Shown here: positions 36,127 through 46,284 of the stretch, in pieces
Position numbering within the stretch: position 1 is the first letter of the stretch
How the letters are laid out: each line of letters starts with the position of its first letter
NCBI GenBank assembly: GCA_963839165.1
Contig: CAWIUG010000045.1
Span: 186,001 to 250,000, forward strand
Length of the DNA: 64,000 nt
From: DATFVA01 sp963839165
GTDB taxonomy: Bacteria > Bacteroidota > Ignavibacteria > Ignavibacteriales > Ignavibacteriaceae
Direction of reading: 5' to 3'
Made by a program: the position numbers and the translations under genes
Notes under the pieces: model-generated
The model's database searches: none
The model's input: only the letters and a program-made list of their open reading frames with translations
Told to the model about the DNA's origin: nothing

Positions 36127-37695
36127 CAACAACAGCCAGAAAATTTACTTCTACAGTAGCCGGTGCATCTCTCCTTTTAACTGGTTTTGGATTAGTCAGC
36201 AGAGGCCTTGGAATGGTGCGTGAAATAGTCTTTGCAAGCTCATTCGGACTAAGTACGCAATATGATTTGTTTTTGGTAGGAACCATAATTCCGCTAACTA
36301 TAAACACCATTGTAATCTATATTGCTCAGAATTACTTCATTCCTTTTTATAACCGGCTTAAAGCAAATTCACCTGAAAGTGCAAAAACATTTGTCGTAAA
36401 ATCGATTGCAATGTTCGTTCTGGGTGGAATAGTTCTGATGGCTGTCTTATTCTTATTTTCAGAGCAAATTATAAATTTGTACCTCAAATCGCCGACAACG
36501 GCCAATACCATTCTCGCTGTAAATGTATTTAAGATTTATTCATTAACAATTCCACTTAATGCTGCTTTTGCAGTAATGGCTGCCTTCCTCTATTCAGAAT
36601 TCGACTTCAAACTACCCACATTCTCGCAATTATTTGTTAATATATCGGTTATTGCTGTAGTTATTTTCTTCTCTTCAAACTCAGGGGTTCTTTCAATAGC
36701 GATCGGATATTTGTGTGGAATTATCCTTCAGTTAGTTTTTACAATTATTTATATAATCAGGACAAAGCTGCATTTCTTATCCTTCAAGAAAGCAGGGAAT
36801 CGATTATTTTATTGGGATTCGGGTTTGATGCTGATAATTGTAATTGAAAGTCTCAGCCAGGTATATATAATCTCTGACCGCTATTTTCTTTCTGAAGTGG
36901 CGAAGGGAGGAATAGCCGCACTAAACTATTCTCTGAACCTTTTTCAGCTTCCCGTCGCAATAATATCCGCCGCCTTATCCACTGCATTATTCCCATCCTT
37001 TTCAAAATCTTTTGTAGAGAATAACATCAGTGAAATCAAAACTAAGCTGAGTAAATTTTTTTCGCTTAATCTTTACCTCTTTATTCCTCTAACTGTAGTT
37101 TATATTTTTTTCGGGGATGTTATTATCAGGATTCTGTTTCAAAGAGGAGCATTCACCGGTTAATGATTCTTATATGACTTTTGAGACTCTGAAATATTTA
37201 TCAATAAGTTTAGTTTTTTATTCGAGTTATTCTGTATTGAATAAACTTCTTTACAGTATGGAATTAGTTAAACAGCTTTTGGTTATTACCATATTGGGAT
37301 GTACAATAAAGATAGTATGTAATTTTATCTTTGTGAATTATCTGGGGCAGAATGGATTGGCTTTGAGTTCATCTATAAGTTATGTTTTCTTTTTTGGCTC
37401 CAGTCTTATTCTTGTAAAGCTGCGGTTAAAGTTCAGCCTTACCAAAATTATCTTTCATAAAACGATATTTGTTCTGTTTAACGCGTTAATTTCCTTTACG
37501 CTGGCCAGAATAACTTTATTGATTTTTACATCAGGGAAATGGCCGGCCCTATTAACAGGAATTTTTGGGATTATAGTATTTGTCGTCATCTTCAGTCTAA
37601 ACATCTTATTAATTGAAACCAACAGGGTATCAGGCCTTTACAGAATATTTTCGGTTGGAACTAACTTCCGGGGCTTTTTCACCCCTAAGAATTAG
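36123..37695 (+). CDS. MurJ/MviN-family lipid flippase (frameshifted)
   Basis: Polytopic membrane protein of the MOP superfamily that flips lipid-linked sugars. It starts at TTG 36123 overlapping rnhC: 'ASLLLTGFGLVSRGLGMVRE' and 'FGLSTQYDLFLVGTIIP' are MurJ-like. The frame breaks at 37158-37159 inside 'LFQRGAFT'; dropping one G continues 'VNDSYMTFETLKYLSISLVF'. Restored length about 523 aa with about 14 membrane segments. At the edge of a polysaccharide locus it may act as the O-unit flippase rather than as the peptidoglycan lipid II flippase. Confidence 0.85.
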
Positions 37696-38913
37696 TTATT
37701 TATCAAGCAGTGATACAAATTCAGCAGCAATGTCATCCCTGTTGAAGTTTTCTTTAACATACTTATAGCCGTCTTCACCAAGCTGTCTTATTAAAGATGG
37801 GGATTCATACAACGTTAAAATCTTCACGGCCAGGTCTTCGGAATTCTCAGGTTTAAATGAAAGTCCACCCTTACCTTGTTTAATAAATAGTTCATATGCC
37901 TCTCCCTCAATCCCGATAAGAATAGGTTTTTTTAGTGCCTGTATCTCAAATATCTTAGAAGGAATAGCTCCCCGGAAAAGTTCAATATTCTTCAACGGGA
38001 TCACCCCGACATCAATCGAGTTAATTATTTCAGGCATCATCCCTTTCGGCATGGGGTCATAAAATAAGATGTTACTTAATTTTAAATCTTTTTTCAGGTT
38101 TAAGAGTTTATTCCGTTCAGGACCGTCTCCCATTAAAATAAACTTTATGGAAGGATTATTTCTAAGTTTATCGGCAGCAAATAATATAACTTCTAATCCC
38201 TGGGCATATCCAAATATCCCTCCATAGTATATCAGGAACTCACCCTCAGAAAAAGAGTTTAGTTTTCTCCAAGCATTAGTAAGATAACCTTTATCAAATC
38301 TATTAAAATCTACTCCATTCTTCAGCCAAAAGATCTTTTTCTCAGGAAATCTTTTCGCGATGTTATTTAGTATCCCGTTGGTCTGACAGGTTACCATCCA
38401 TGCTTTTTTATACAAGTTTTCCTCAAGTCTGGTGGCCGATCTCAGTAAAAATTTATTTTTTACTAATCCAAGCTTCTCTGCGCTTTCCGGCCATAGATCA
38501 GAGACGTTAAAAATAAGTTTTGCCTTCTTGAACCTGCATAGAACTAAGGCTGAAATACCAAGAAAAAGAGGTGGGGATTCACAGAAAATATAATCCTGCT
38601 TCTTAATTTTAAATATTCCTACAAGGATAGATGAAATTACAAAAGAGAAGTAGTTCAGCAAACGAAGTATCAGCGAACTTGATTTTTTTACAAAAATATA
38701 TGCCCGATGAATAATTAGGCTATCCATTTCTTCCCTGCAATAAAGCTTTCCCTTATATCCCCTGGCTTTTTCCATACGGGGATAATTCGGCATCGCCGTG
38801 AGTACAGAGATTTCATTCCCTTCTTTCTGTACTCTCAGCGCAAGCTCAAACAGCCTGTTTTGCGGAGCTCCAACCTCGGGAGGGAAATATTGTGTTAAGA
38901 ATAAAATCTTCAT
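37696..38913 (-). CDS. GT4-family glycosyltransferase (WbuB-like)
   Basis: 405 aa. N-terminal 'MKILFLTQYFPPEVGAPQNR' is characteristic of WbuB-like O-antigen glycosyltransferases; the C-terminal GT-B domain has 'LIYYGGIFGYAQGLEVIL', 'FILMGDGPERNKL' and the nucleotide-sugar motif region 'DVGVIPLKNIELFRGAIPSKIFEI'. It transfers a sugar to a lipid-linked glycan at the inner membrane. Minus strand, followed 16 bp upstream by wecB in the same direction; convergent with the flippase gene (one base between the stops). Confidence 0.9.
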   Translation of the reverse strand: MKILFLTQYFPPEVGAPQNRLFELALRVQKEGNEISVLTAMPNYPRMEKARGYKGKLYCREEMDSLIIHRAYIFVKKSSSLILRLLNYFSFVISSILVGIFKIKKQDYIFCESPPLFLGISALVLCRFKKAKLIFNVSDLWPESAEKLGLVKNKFLLRSATRLEENLYKKAWMVTCQTNGILNNIAKRFPEKKIFWLKNGVDFNRFDKGYLTNAWRKLNSFSEGEFLIYYGGIFGYAQGLEVILFAADKLRNNPSIKFILMGDGPERNKLLNLKKDLKLSNILFYDPMPKGMMPEIINSIDVGVIPLKNIELFRGAIPSKIFEIQALKKPILIGIEGEAYELFIKQGKGGLSFKPENSEDLAVKILTLYESPSLIRQLGEDGYKYVKENFNRDDIAAEFVSLLDK

Positions 38914-38929
38914 TGTAAAAAAAATCTTT

Positions 38930-40000
38930 CTATTGAAGCAACGACGCTGCTATTTTTTGTCCCGCATGCCCATCCCCAAATAATTCTCTGCTGAAATTAC
39001 CCTCCTTCTTTTTCATCATTTCAAAGTAATCATATATATCCTGGGTATTTGTTCCGGCAATTACATTCATTCCAACGTCTACCAGTTCCGTCCATTCTGT
39101 CTGCTCCCTGATTGTAATACATTTCTTTTTGAAGAAGTAAGCCTCTTTCTGTAAACCTCCGCTATCGGTGATAACCATAAGGCAGTTATTGAGGAGCTTC
39201 ATCATATCGAAGTAACCAAAGGGTTCCAGAATTCTAATATTGGATACTAATTTATATTTTGATAGAAGATTCCGGATCCTGGGGTGGGCCGGTAAAAGCA
39301 CGACAGTATCATTGGCTATTCTATTAAGAGCGTCAATGATAGATGAAAATCTAACCGGATCATTTGTGTTTTCCTCTCTATGGATTGTACATAATATATA
39401 TTCCCTGTCCTCCATACTACTTACAGGGAAGCCGGCATCCTTAATTTTTGGCATATACGTTAATGCTAGATCGTACATCACGTCACCGCTTTTAATGATG
39501 CTGCATCCAAAATTCTTAAACCCTTCAAGATTCAAGTTTTCAATAGCTTTAGAGGTTGGGCAAAAAAGTATATCTGACATTCTATCGGTTAATATACGGT
39601 TGATCTCTTCGGGCATTAAGGTATTGAAACTTCTTAACCCGGCTTCAACATGAGCAATCCTGACATGAAGTTTTTTTGCGGCCAGTGCACCAGCCAGCGT
39701 AGAATTAGTATCACCATATACCAAAATAAAATCGGGTACTTCATCAAGAATTATCTTTTCAATATTTACCAGCATCTGACCTGTCATAGCACCATGGCTA
39801 AGTGAATTTATATTGAGATTATATTTAGGAGAAGGGATCTTCAGCTCATTAAAAAATATTTTATCCATATTATAATCGAAATGCTGACCGGTATGTACAA
39901 TTGTTTCCCTGATATTCTCATATCCGGAAAAAGCATGACTCACTACAGCCGCTTTGATAAATTGAGGTCTTGCCCCTATGATTGTTAGTATTCTGATCAA
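38930..40000 (-). CDS. wecB: UDP-N-acetylglucosamine 2-epimerase
   Basis: Interconverts UDP-GlcNAc and UDP-ManNAc. 356 aa. 'IIGARPQFIKAAVVSHAF', 'TGQHFDYNMDKIFF', 'VYGDTNSTLAGALAAKKL', 'HVEAGLRSFN..MPEEINRIL', 'TIHREEN' and 'ITDSGGLQKEA' are all hallmark segments of the hydrolysing/non-hydrolysing epimerase family. First gene of the two-gene minus-strand unit inside the polysaccharide locus; divergent from the GT9 gene across 132 bp that contains an AT-rich palindrome. Confidence 0.95.
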   Translation of the reverse strand: MIRILTIIGARPQFIKAAVVSHAFSGYENIRETIVHTGQHFDYNMDKIFFNELKIPSPKYNLNINSLSHGAMTGQMLVNIEKIILDEVPDFILVYGDTNSTLAGALAAKKLHVRIAHVEAGLRSFNTLMPEEINRILTDRMSDILFCPTSKAIENLNLEGFKNFGCSIIKSGDVMYDLALTYMPKIKDAGFPVSSMEDREYILCTIHREENTNDPVRFSSIIDALNRIANDTVVLLPAHPRIRNLLSKYKLVSNIRILEPFGYFDMMKLLNNCLMVITDSGGLQKEAYFFKKKCITIREQTEWTELVDVGMNVIAGTNTQDIYDYFEMMKKKEGNFSRELFGDGHAGQKIAASLLQ

Positions 40001-40048
40001 AATATGTTACTTCCTGTGTTTATAAAATTCAACATTTTTTATAAATAA

Positions 40049-40065
40049 GTAAATTTATAATTTAC
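40049..40065. promoter_or_regulatory. AT-rich palindrome in a divergent promoter region
   Basis: GTAAATT-TAT-AATTTAC, 7-bp perfect arms, midway between the divergent wecB and GT9 starts. A shared operator is possible, but AT-rich palindromes of this size also arise by chance. Confidence 0.35.
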
Positions 40066-40132
40066 AGATCTGTTAAACTATTATTTTTTAATTACAAATT
40101 CGACATATTTTACCCCTGATAAGGCTGAGCTT

Positions 40133-41258
40133 TTGGAATTAACAAGAAAATTTGATTCCCGCAGGATACCGGACACTTTATTTTACTGGTTTGCAAATAC
40201 TATACTATTCTTAATCCGATCCATTTACTCTTTTCCAAAGAATAAATCGGGGGTTATTCTTATTGTATCCTTTCACAAACTGGGGGATACTGTTTTTACA
40301 ATACCCGCAGTAAAAGAATTGGTAAATTATTACAAGAATAATGAAGTTATAATTCTGACATTTTCTGAGTGTACTCCGATTTTCAGAATTGCTTTCCAGG
40401 GGATTAAAATCGTGACTATAGATAAGAAGGAATTTCAAATTCGGTTCAAGGATAGCTTCATCAAAAGCTATCAATATAATGAAGAAAATATCTCCTGAGA
40501 TAGTTTTTGATATTACCGGAACTATTACTTCATCATTCTTGCTTGCTCAATCCCACGCATCAAAGCTTATCGGATTAAACCAGAAATATTATAAATCTAT
40601 TTATTCTGATTTTGTTCCTGTGAGGCATATCCCTGATCTAAGAGACCGATACCTGGACGTTGTAAGGGTGGTAAAAGAGATAGAAAATTCACAGGCTGCT
40701 AAGGAAGTCCCTGTTGATTACAATAAGGATGGTAAGATTTACCTTAATCCATTTGCCGGGTGGAAGGCTAAGGAATGGAACTTAAGAAAATTCATTCAGC
40801 TGGCAGAAGAACTAAATAAAACATTTACAATAAATTTATTATGCGAAAAAGGTCAGATACCGGCCAATATTCTCGATGAAGTTCAATTTCTAAAGCTGCC
40901 CATTCTGTACACTGAATCTATCCAGGACCTGATTAGGGCGATGGATGACTGTGCTTTATTTATCGGAAATGACACAGGTCCTCTTCACATAGCAAGTTTG
41001 AAGGGAAAACCTACATTTGGTATTTTTGGACCTACGTCGGTCAGGTACCCCTATATTACAGGTCCTTATCACAGGTTTATACAGAAAGTAATTCCATGTA
41101 CTCCGAATGAAACACAATACTGTTTTACAAATGCTGGAATTAACTGTCCTGCTTATGAGTGTATGGATCGGCTATCATTTGAAGAGGTGAAAACTGAAGT
41201 TTTGCAGTTTATTGATGAACTGGGATTAAAAAATAAGAAACCTGAGCTCACAAATTGA
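40133..41258 (+). CDS. GT9 (heptosyltransferase-like) glycosyltransferase, frameshifted
   Basis: Family-9 GT-B transferase. First part from TTG 40133: membrane-proximal start, then 'ILIVSFHKLGDTVFTIPAVK', the GT9 N-terminal motif. The frame breaks in the A run 40463-40466; removing one A joins to 'INIMKKISPEIVFDITGTIT'. The second part holds 'IYLNPFAGWKAKEWNLRKF', and 'LFIGNDTGPLHIASLKGKPT' with 'GIFGPTS', the acceptor/nucleotide-binding core. Restored length about 375 aa. The start of the downstream polymerase overlaps the stop by 3 bp. Confidence 0.88.
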
Positions 41259-42685
41259 AATATCTTAAGATAACGAATTCTCCTTCTCTGATTTTTTTGT
41301 CAGCTTTACTCGGGATGTTCACATTGCTGTTCATTAATCATCTGTGGGCAGCTGGTGCTATATTATTAATTCTGCTGATTTCTTTAAGTATCGGCGAGAA
41401 GGTTTTTCTTTTTTTTGTTATCACTTCATTTCTTACACTCACAAGTACCATCAATATACAACTACGTATAATTGTTCAGGTATTTAACTTCCTGGTTTTA
41501 TTTTTCCTCTTTTTGAAATACTATGGACTGGAATTTCCGCGGTACCCCAAAATCCCCAAACTGGTACAATTGCTTCTGATTTTCCTATACACGTCGATGA
41601 TCCTGTCAACATTTCTTTCTGATTATTTTTCCCTCGGTCTTGTCCAGCTTATGCGGTTGACACTCTTTTTTATCCTGGTATATATTATCTATTCTTTAAT
41701 TGATGACAGTAAAATGCTGAAATTAATTTTACTGGCCTTTTTCATTACGGGGATAATCTATAGTGTTACTATATTTTCGGAACTGGCGCAGAATAATTTT
41801 AATTTTGTTCAGATGAATTTGAATCAACTGCAAAAAATTGATAATAGTTATATCAATATGAATTCTATGGGTTCCTTCCTGGTCATCGTAACATCAATGG
41901 CTTTAGCATTTTCGCTTGGCAATTTTAAACGTCATGAAAAGGCAGCATTTTTCACTCTGGTTATTATTTTTATCATTGGACTTTTCATAACAAATTCCCG
42001 TGCCGCCATCTTAGCCCTAATTCTGAGTTCAACGTTTATTTTATTTAATTTAAATAAAAGAATATTAAAGATTGCTTTAATACTCCTTATAATTACCCTG
42101 CCATTGTTATTTATTCCAACAGTCCAGGAATTTATCGGATTATATTTCAGAACAGAAAATCTTGCTTCAGGAAGGAATTTTATCCTTGAAACAATTTATG
42201 ATGTAATACTTAATAATCCTGTAATAGGGTATGGTCCCGCGGCAACTAAATATGCTATTTACCCTAATATTCCTTTTATGCTCGGTAGTCCGGCCGAAAA
42301 ATTTATACTTTTTCATTACAATGAAATTCAATTCGGTCATGCTCATAATTTCTTTCTATTTTTTTGGTCTGATATGGGACTTCCGGGACTATTCACTTCA
42401 TTGTTTCTGCCTTTTGTTTATTTCAAAATGTGCGGCAAAGCCCTGCAGAGAACTAAAGTATTAAAAAATCAGGAATACTATTATCTGGTACTTGCTTTAA
42501 CCGGATCAGGCATCGCTATTTTTATCAGAGGATTATTTGAATGGGGAAATCTAATCAGTTACGGAACTATAAACAGCGACCTTCCCTTCTGGATTATGGT
42601 TTCAATCCTGATGTATATCAGTATAAATAAATTGAACCCGGATGGAAAAATATTTTCATATACAAACCAGCCTGTAACACAATGA
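41255..42685 (+). CDS. O-antigen ligase/polymerase-like membrane protein (Wzy/WaaL)
   Basis: 476 aa, about 11-12 hydrophobic segments, with a large periplasmic loop between about residues 290 and 370 holding the 'GYGPAATKYAIYP' and 'HAHNFFLFFWSDMGLPG' motifs typical of Wzy_C/O-antigen ligase proteins. Arg in 'TNSRAAILALILS' is also characteristic. TTG start overlapping the GT9 stop, and ATGA overlap with the next glycosyltransferase: one translationally coupled block. Polymerase versus ligase cannot be decided from the sequence. Confidence 0.88.
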   Translation: MKYLKITNSPSLIFLSALLGMFTLLFINHLWAAGAILLILLISLSIGEKVFLFFVITSFLTLTSTINIQLRIIVQVFNFLVLFFLFLKYYGLEFPRYPKIPKLVQLLLIFLYTSMILSTFLSDYFSLGLVQLMRLTLFFILVYIIYSLIDDSKMLKLILLAFFITGIIYSVTIFSELAQNNFNFVQMNLNQLQKIDNSYINMNSMGSFLVIVTSMALAFSLGNFKRHEKAAFFTLVIIFIIGLFITNSRAAILALILSSTFILFNLNKRILKIALILLIITLPLLFIPTVQEFIGLYFRTENLASGRNFILETIYDVILNNPVIGYGPAATKYAIYPNIPFMLGSPAEKFILFHYNEIQFGHAHNFFLFFWSDMGLPGLFTSLFLPFVYFKMCGKALQRTKVLKNQEYYYLVLALTGSGIAIFIRGLFEWGNLISYGTINSDLPFWIMVSILMYISINKLNPDGKIFSYTNQPVTQ

Positions 42686-43791
42686 AAGTTCTTCTCTTAG
42701 CGTCTTTAGCTTCCGCTCATACGATAAAATGGGCAAATGGATTGGCAAGGAAGGGCTGCAGAGTTTTAGTCTGTGGTCTTAACGAAACATACGACAAATC
42801 TCAGTATGATCCTGAAATAAAACTAATAAATATAGGATTCCCTGAAAAGGTTCTTTTATCACGAAAAGGCAGCTTGAAAAAGATATTATACCTGACTGCT
42901 TTGCCGCGGATAAAAAAGCTGATAGGTGAATATGGACCGGATTTGCTGCATGCCCATTATGCATCCAGTTATGGTTTATTAGGAATGTTAACAGGATTTC
43001 ATCCCTATATTGTATCTGTATGGGGTTCTGATATATTCACATTCCCTCAGGGCTCATTCCTTAAGAAAGCAGCAATGAAAAAGTTATTTCTTAAAGCCGA
43101 TAAAATTCTTTCCACAAGTAATTTTATGGTTGATGAGATAAAAAAATATACAGAGAAAGATATACTGGTTACTCCGTTTGGAATTGATACAGAACGATTT
43201 AAACCGAGGGAGGTTGACTCACTTTTCGCAAAGGATAATGTGGTTATCGGTACCGTAAAAGGTCTGGAATACCAATATGGCGTTGAATATCTCCTCAGGG
43301 CTTTTAAAATTGTTAAAGATGATAATCCTAACCTCCCGTTAAAATTGCTGATAGTCGGGGGAGGATCATATGAAAAGCAGCTGAGAGAGCTTGCGTTTAC
43401 CCTAAATATATCTGACGATATTAATTTTACGGGTTTCGTTAAATATTCGGAGGTCCAGAATTATCATAATATGCTCGACATATATGTTGCTCTCTCAACA
43501 ATTGATGATGAAAGTTTCGGGGTTGCAATCCTGGAGTCAGGAGCTTCAGAGAAACCGGTAATAGTATCCAGAACAGGAGGCCTTACCGAGGTTGTTGTGG
43601 ATAAACTGACTGGACTTGTGGTGCCATCTAAAAATCCGGAAAAGGCTGCCGAGGCAATTGAATATCTAATCAAAAACAAAAGTGAGAGGATAAAAATGGG
43701 GAAGGCCGCACGTGAAAGGATTCTGATGAAATACGATTTTCGAAAAAACCTGGAAGATATGATCTCGATTTATAATGATACGCTAAATTAA
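42682..43791 (+). CDS. GT4-family glycosyltransferase
   Basis: 369 aa GT-B enzyme. N-terminal 'KVLLLASLASAHTIKWANGL' and 'DLLHAHYASSYGLLG', then 'VSVWGSDIFTFP'; C-terminal Rossmann domain with 'LIVGGGSYEKQLRELA' and the donor-binding 'SFGVAILESGASEKPVI' (E-x7-E). Adds a sugar to the lipid-linked repeat unit at the cytoplasmic face. Overlaps the polymerase gene by 4 bp. Confidence 0.92.
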   Translation: MKVLLLASLASAHTIKWANGLARKGCRVLVCGLNETYDKSQYDPEIKLINIGFPEKVLLSRKGSLKKILYLTALPRIKKLIGEYGPDLLHAHYASSYGLLGMLTGFHPYIVSVWGSDIFTFPQGSFLKKAAMKKLFLKADKILSTSNFMVDEIKKYTEKDILVTPFGIDTERFKPREVDSLFAKDNVVIGTVKGLEYQYGVEYLLRAFKIVKDDNPNLPLKLLIVGGGSYEKQLRELAFTLNISDDINFTGFVKYSEVQNYHNMLDIYVALSTIDDESFGVAILESGASEKPVIVSRTGGLTEVVVDKLTGLVVPSKNPEKAAEAIEYLIKNKSERIKMGKAARERILMKYDFRKNLEDMISIYNDTLN

Positions 43792-43813
43792 TATTTACTG
43801 AAATAGAAATTTA

Positions 43814-44422
43814 ATGGTAAATCATACGCAAATGAAAATTAGAAAAGCGGGAAAAAGCGATGTAGAAAAAATATGTTCAATACATCAGTATGCTTTTGAC
43901 AGGAACCATTTCAGTTCATGGCTGCCTGAGAACTTGTTACGTGAATTTTATCTAAACCTGTTAAGCGATAATAAATATAATTATATCGCCTTGGATGATG
44001 ATTCAGAAATACTTGGGTTTATAGTTGCAGGTATGAACACGCATAAGTCGATTGATGAATTTGTGAAAAAGAATCCCGGCCAGCTCTTTTTGGTTCTGTT
44101 AAAAAACCCGAAATTCTGGATAGAGAAGATTATGCTGATGTTCAGGAAAATTAAACCCCGTGTCGTGTTCAGGTCCGGAGCAGAGTTGAGGCTTTTATCA
44201 ATCGCGGTTAAAAAAGAGTCAGGTCATCGGGGGATTGGCACTGAACTATTAAGCTATTTTGAAAACGAATTAATAAAGGATAATATCTTCAAGTATGGCT
44301 TATCAGTAAAAAAGCATAATCAGAATGCAATTAACTTTTATTATAAAAATAAATTCGAGGTCGAACGCGAGGAAAAAAAGGCCTTATATTTCATTAAAAA
44401 TCTTAACATTGATCAGAAGTAA
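43814..44422 (+). CDS. GNAT-family N-acetyltransferase
   Basis: 202 aa. Acetyl-CoA-binding motif A is seen at 'LRLLSIAVKKESGHRGIGTE' (R/Q-x2-G-x-G/A as H-R-G-I-G-T), followed by 'YGLSVKKHNQNAINFYYKNKF', the usual motif B. ATG 43814; an internal ATG at 43832 would also keep the domain. It sits 2 bp upstream of a DegT aminotransferase, so its likely substrate is the amino sugar that enzyme makes, as in PseH-like pathways (inference). Confidence 0.85.
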   Translation: MVNHTQMKIRKAGKSDVEKICSIHQYAFDRNHFSSWLPENLLREFYLNLLSDNKYNYIALDDDSEILGFIVAGMNTHKSIDEFVKKNPGQLFLVLLKNPKFWIEKIMLMFRKIKPRVVFRSGAELRLLSIAVKKESGHRGIGTELLSYFENELIKDNIFKYGLSVKKHNQNAINFYYKNKFEVEREEKKALYFIKNLNIDQK

Positions 44423-44424
44423 AA

Positions 44425-45591
44425 ATGCAGGAAAAAAAAGAACATATACCATTTCATAAGCCATTCATGGATGAAATGGAAGTAAATGAGATCGTTGATA
44501 CTATTAGATCGGGCTGGTGGACTACCGGACCCAAAGCTCAGAGGTTTGAAAATGAGTTTAACGCATATATAGGTGCAGAACATTCGATTGCGGTAAGCTC
44601 CTGGACTGCTGCTGCTCATTTAGCTCTTGAGGCAATAGGAATACAACGGGGCGATGAGGTTATAGTTCCAGCCGTAACTTTTACGGCTACAGCAGAAATT
44701 ATCTGCTACTTTGGCGCTAAGCCTGTGGTAGTTGATGTGCAGAGAGATACCTGCAATATGGATCCTCATGAAGTGGAAAAAGCAGTCACAAAGAAAACTA
44801 AGGCTATAATACCTGTCCATTATGCAGGTCAGCCCTGCGATATGGACGAAATTACCGACATTGCCAAAAAGAACGGTCTGAAAGTAATAGAGGATGCAGC
44901 ACATGCCCTGCCTGCTTATTATAAAGGGCAGAAAATAGGAACGATAAGTGATGTCACTTGTTTTAGTTTTTATGCTACTAAAACACTCGCGACAGGTGAA
45001 GGAGGAATGATTTGTACGGCTGATCCGGGGATTGCAAAAAGATGTTCCATAATGAGACTACATGGGATAAATAGCGATGCCTGGAAAAGATATACAGCTG
45101 AAGGGTCCTGGTATTATGAGGTTATTGCACCGGGGTATAAATATAATTTTACCGATGTTCAGGCCAGTCTTGGTTTGGCACAATTGAAAAAGATCGAACT
45201 TCTTCAAAATATGAGAGAAGAAATTTATAATAAATACAATGCAGGTTTCGGCAATAATGAGTGTCTGAATATTTATAGGATCAGACCTGACAGGAAATCT
45301 TCGCACCATCTTTATCCTATAGAATTAAACACGAAAAAATTGAAAATTGATCGTGCCGGATTTATAAATGAGATGAAACATGCCGGTATCGGCGTAAGTG
45401 TCCACTTTATTCCTTTATACAGACATCCATTTTACAGGGAAACTTTTAACCTTTCTGAGGCAAAATTCCCGGTATCTGAGGCCATTTATGCAAACATCAT
45501 TAGTCTCCCTATTTGGCCTGGAATGTCGCATGAGCAGATTGAAGAAGTAATCAGAACGGTAAATGGCCTTACCGTAAAATTTTCTAAATAA
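44425..45591 (+). CDS. DegT/DnrJ/EryC1/StrS-family sugar aminotransferase
   Basis: 388 aa PLP enzyme that aminates a keto-sugar nucleotide. The PLP lysine is Lys186 in 'FSFYATKTLATGEGGM'; 'SGWWTTGPKAQRFENEF' at the N-terminus, 'EDAAHALPAYYKGQKIG' and 'HHLYPIEL' are family segments. With the CapD/WbpM-type 4,6-dehydratase downstream it should form a UDP-4-amino-4,6-dideoxy sugar (known for PglE/WecE-type pairs; inferred here). Confidence 0.92.
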   Translation: MQEKKEHIPFHKPFMDEMEVNEIVDTIRSGWWTTGPKAQRFENEFNAYIGAEHSIAVSSWTAAAHLALEAIGIQRGDEVIVPAVTFTATAEIICYFGAKPVVVDVQRDTCNMDPHEVEKAVTKKTKAIIPVHYAGQPCDMDEITDIAKKNGLKVIEDAAHALPAYYKGQKIGTISDVTCFSFYATKTLATGEGGMICTADPGIAKRCSIMRLHGINSDAWKRYTAEGSWYYEVIAPGYKYNFTDVQASLGLAQLKKIELLQNMREEIYNKYNAGFGNNECLNIYRIRPDRKSSHHLYPIELNTKKLKIDRAGFINEMKHAGIGVSVHFIPLYRHPFYRETFNLSEAKFPVSEAIYANIISLPIWPGMSHEQIEEVIRTVNGLTVKFSK

Positions 45592-45684
45592 ATCAAAATG
45601 TCTTTTTAATTATATCAGAAAAAAGTAAATTTATATTTAGCCATTCAAAAGAATCGTAAGCTTAAGGTTATAAAAGAAAATTAT

Positions 45685-46284
45685 ATGTACTTAATACTTA
45701 AGAGATTTTCAGATATATTTTTTTCTTTTATTTCATTAATTATCCTGCTGCCGCTTTTCTTTTTAATTTATATACTAATATATTTAACCAGTGGTAAGCC
45801 GGTTTTCTTCAAACAGGAAAGAGTTGGTAAAAACTGGAAGATATTCTATATATATAAATTCAGGACGATGCAGATCAGGCAAACATTCAATGATAGCAGC
45901 ATAACTTCTGCGAATGATTCAAGGATCACTAAAATCGGGAAAGTTTTGCGGACCTATAAGCTTGATGAATTACCCCAGCTAATAAATGTACTTTGGGGTA
46001 AAATGAGCTTGGTTGGCCCCCGACCCGAATTGAAGAAGTTTGCCATGGTGTATCATCAGGATTATGATAAAATACTAACACTGAAACCCGGGATTTCGGA
46101 TTATGCTTCCATAAAATATTATAATGAGAGTATTCTGCTTAAGGAAAGCGAAAATCCTGAAATTTACTATCTGGATAATATATTGCCTGATAAAATTGAG
46201 CTTAATAAACGATATATATCAGAAGCTAGTTTCGCTACCGACTTCAAAATTATCATAACAACTCTCAAAACCATCTTTAAATGA
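45685..46284 (+). CDS. Priming sugar-phosphate transferase (PglC-like)
   Basis: 199 aa monotopic phosphoglycosyl transferase that moves a sugar-1-phosphate to undecaprenyl phosphate and starts the glycan. N-terminal re-entrant helix 'FFSFISLIILLPLFFLIYIL', then 'VFFKQERVGKNWKIFYIYKF', 'RTYKLDELPQLINVLWG' (the Asp-Glu catalytic dyad is in 'LDELPQ') and 'SLVGPRPEL'. The compact size matches PglC/WsaP rather than the long WcaJ type. ATGA overlap with the downstream dehydratase. Confidence 0.93.
   Translation: MYLILKRFSDIFFSFISLIILLPLFFLIYILIYLTSGKPVFFKQERVGKNWKIFYIYKFRTMQIRQTFNDSSITSANDSRITKIGKVLRTYKLDELPQLINVLWGKMSLVGPRPELKKFAMVYHQDYDKILTLKPGISDYASIKYYNESILLKESENPEIYYLDNILPDKIELNKRYISEASFATDFKIIITTLKTIFK

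Noticed and set aside
40133..41258. Two separate small glycosyltransferase genes
   Set aside because: The first lacks the C-terminal donor domain and the second lacks the N-terminal domain; together they form one GT9 enzyme split by an A-run indel.
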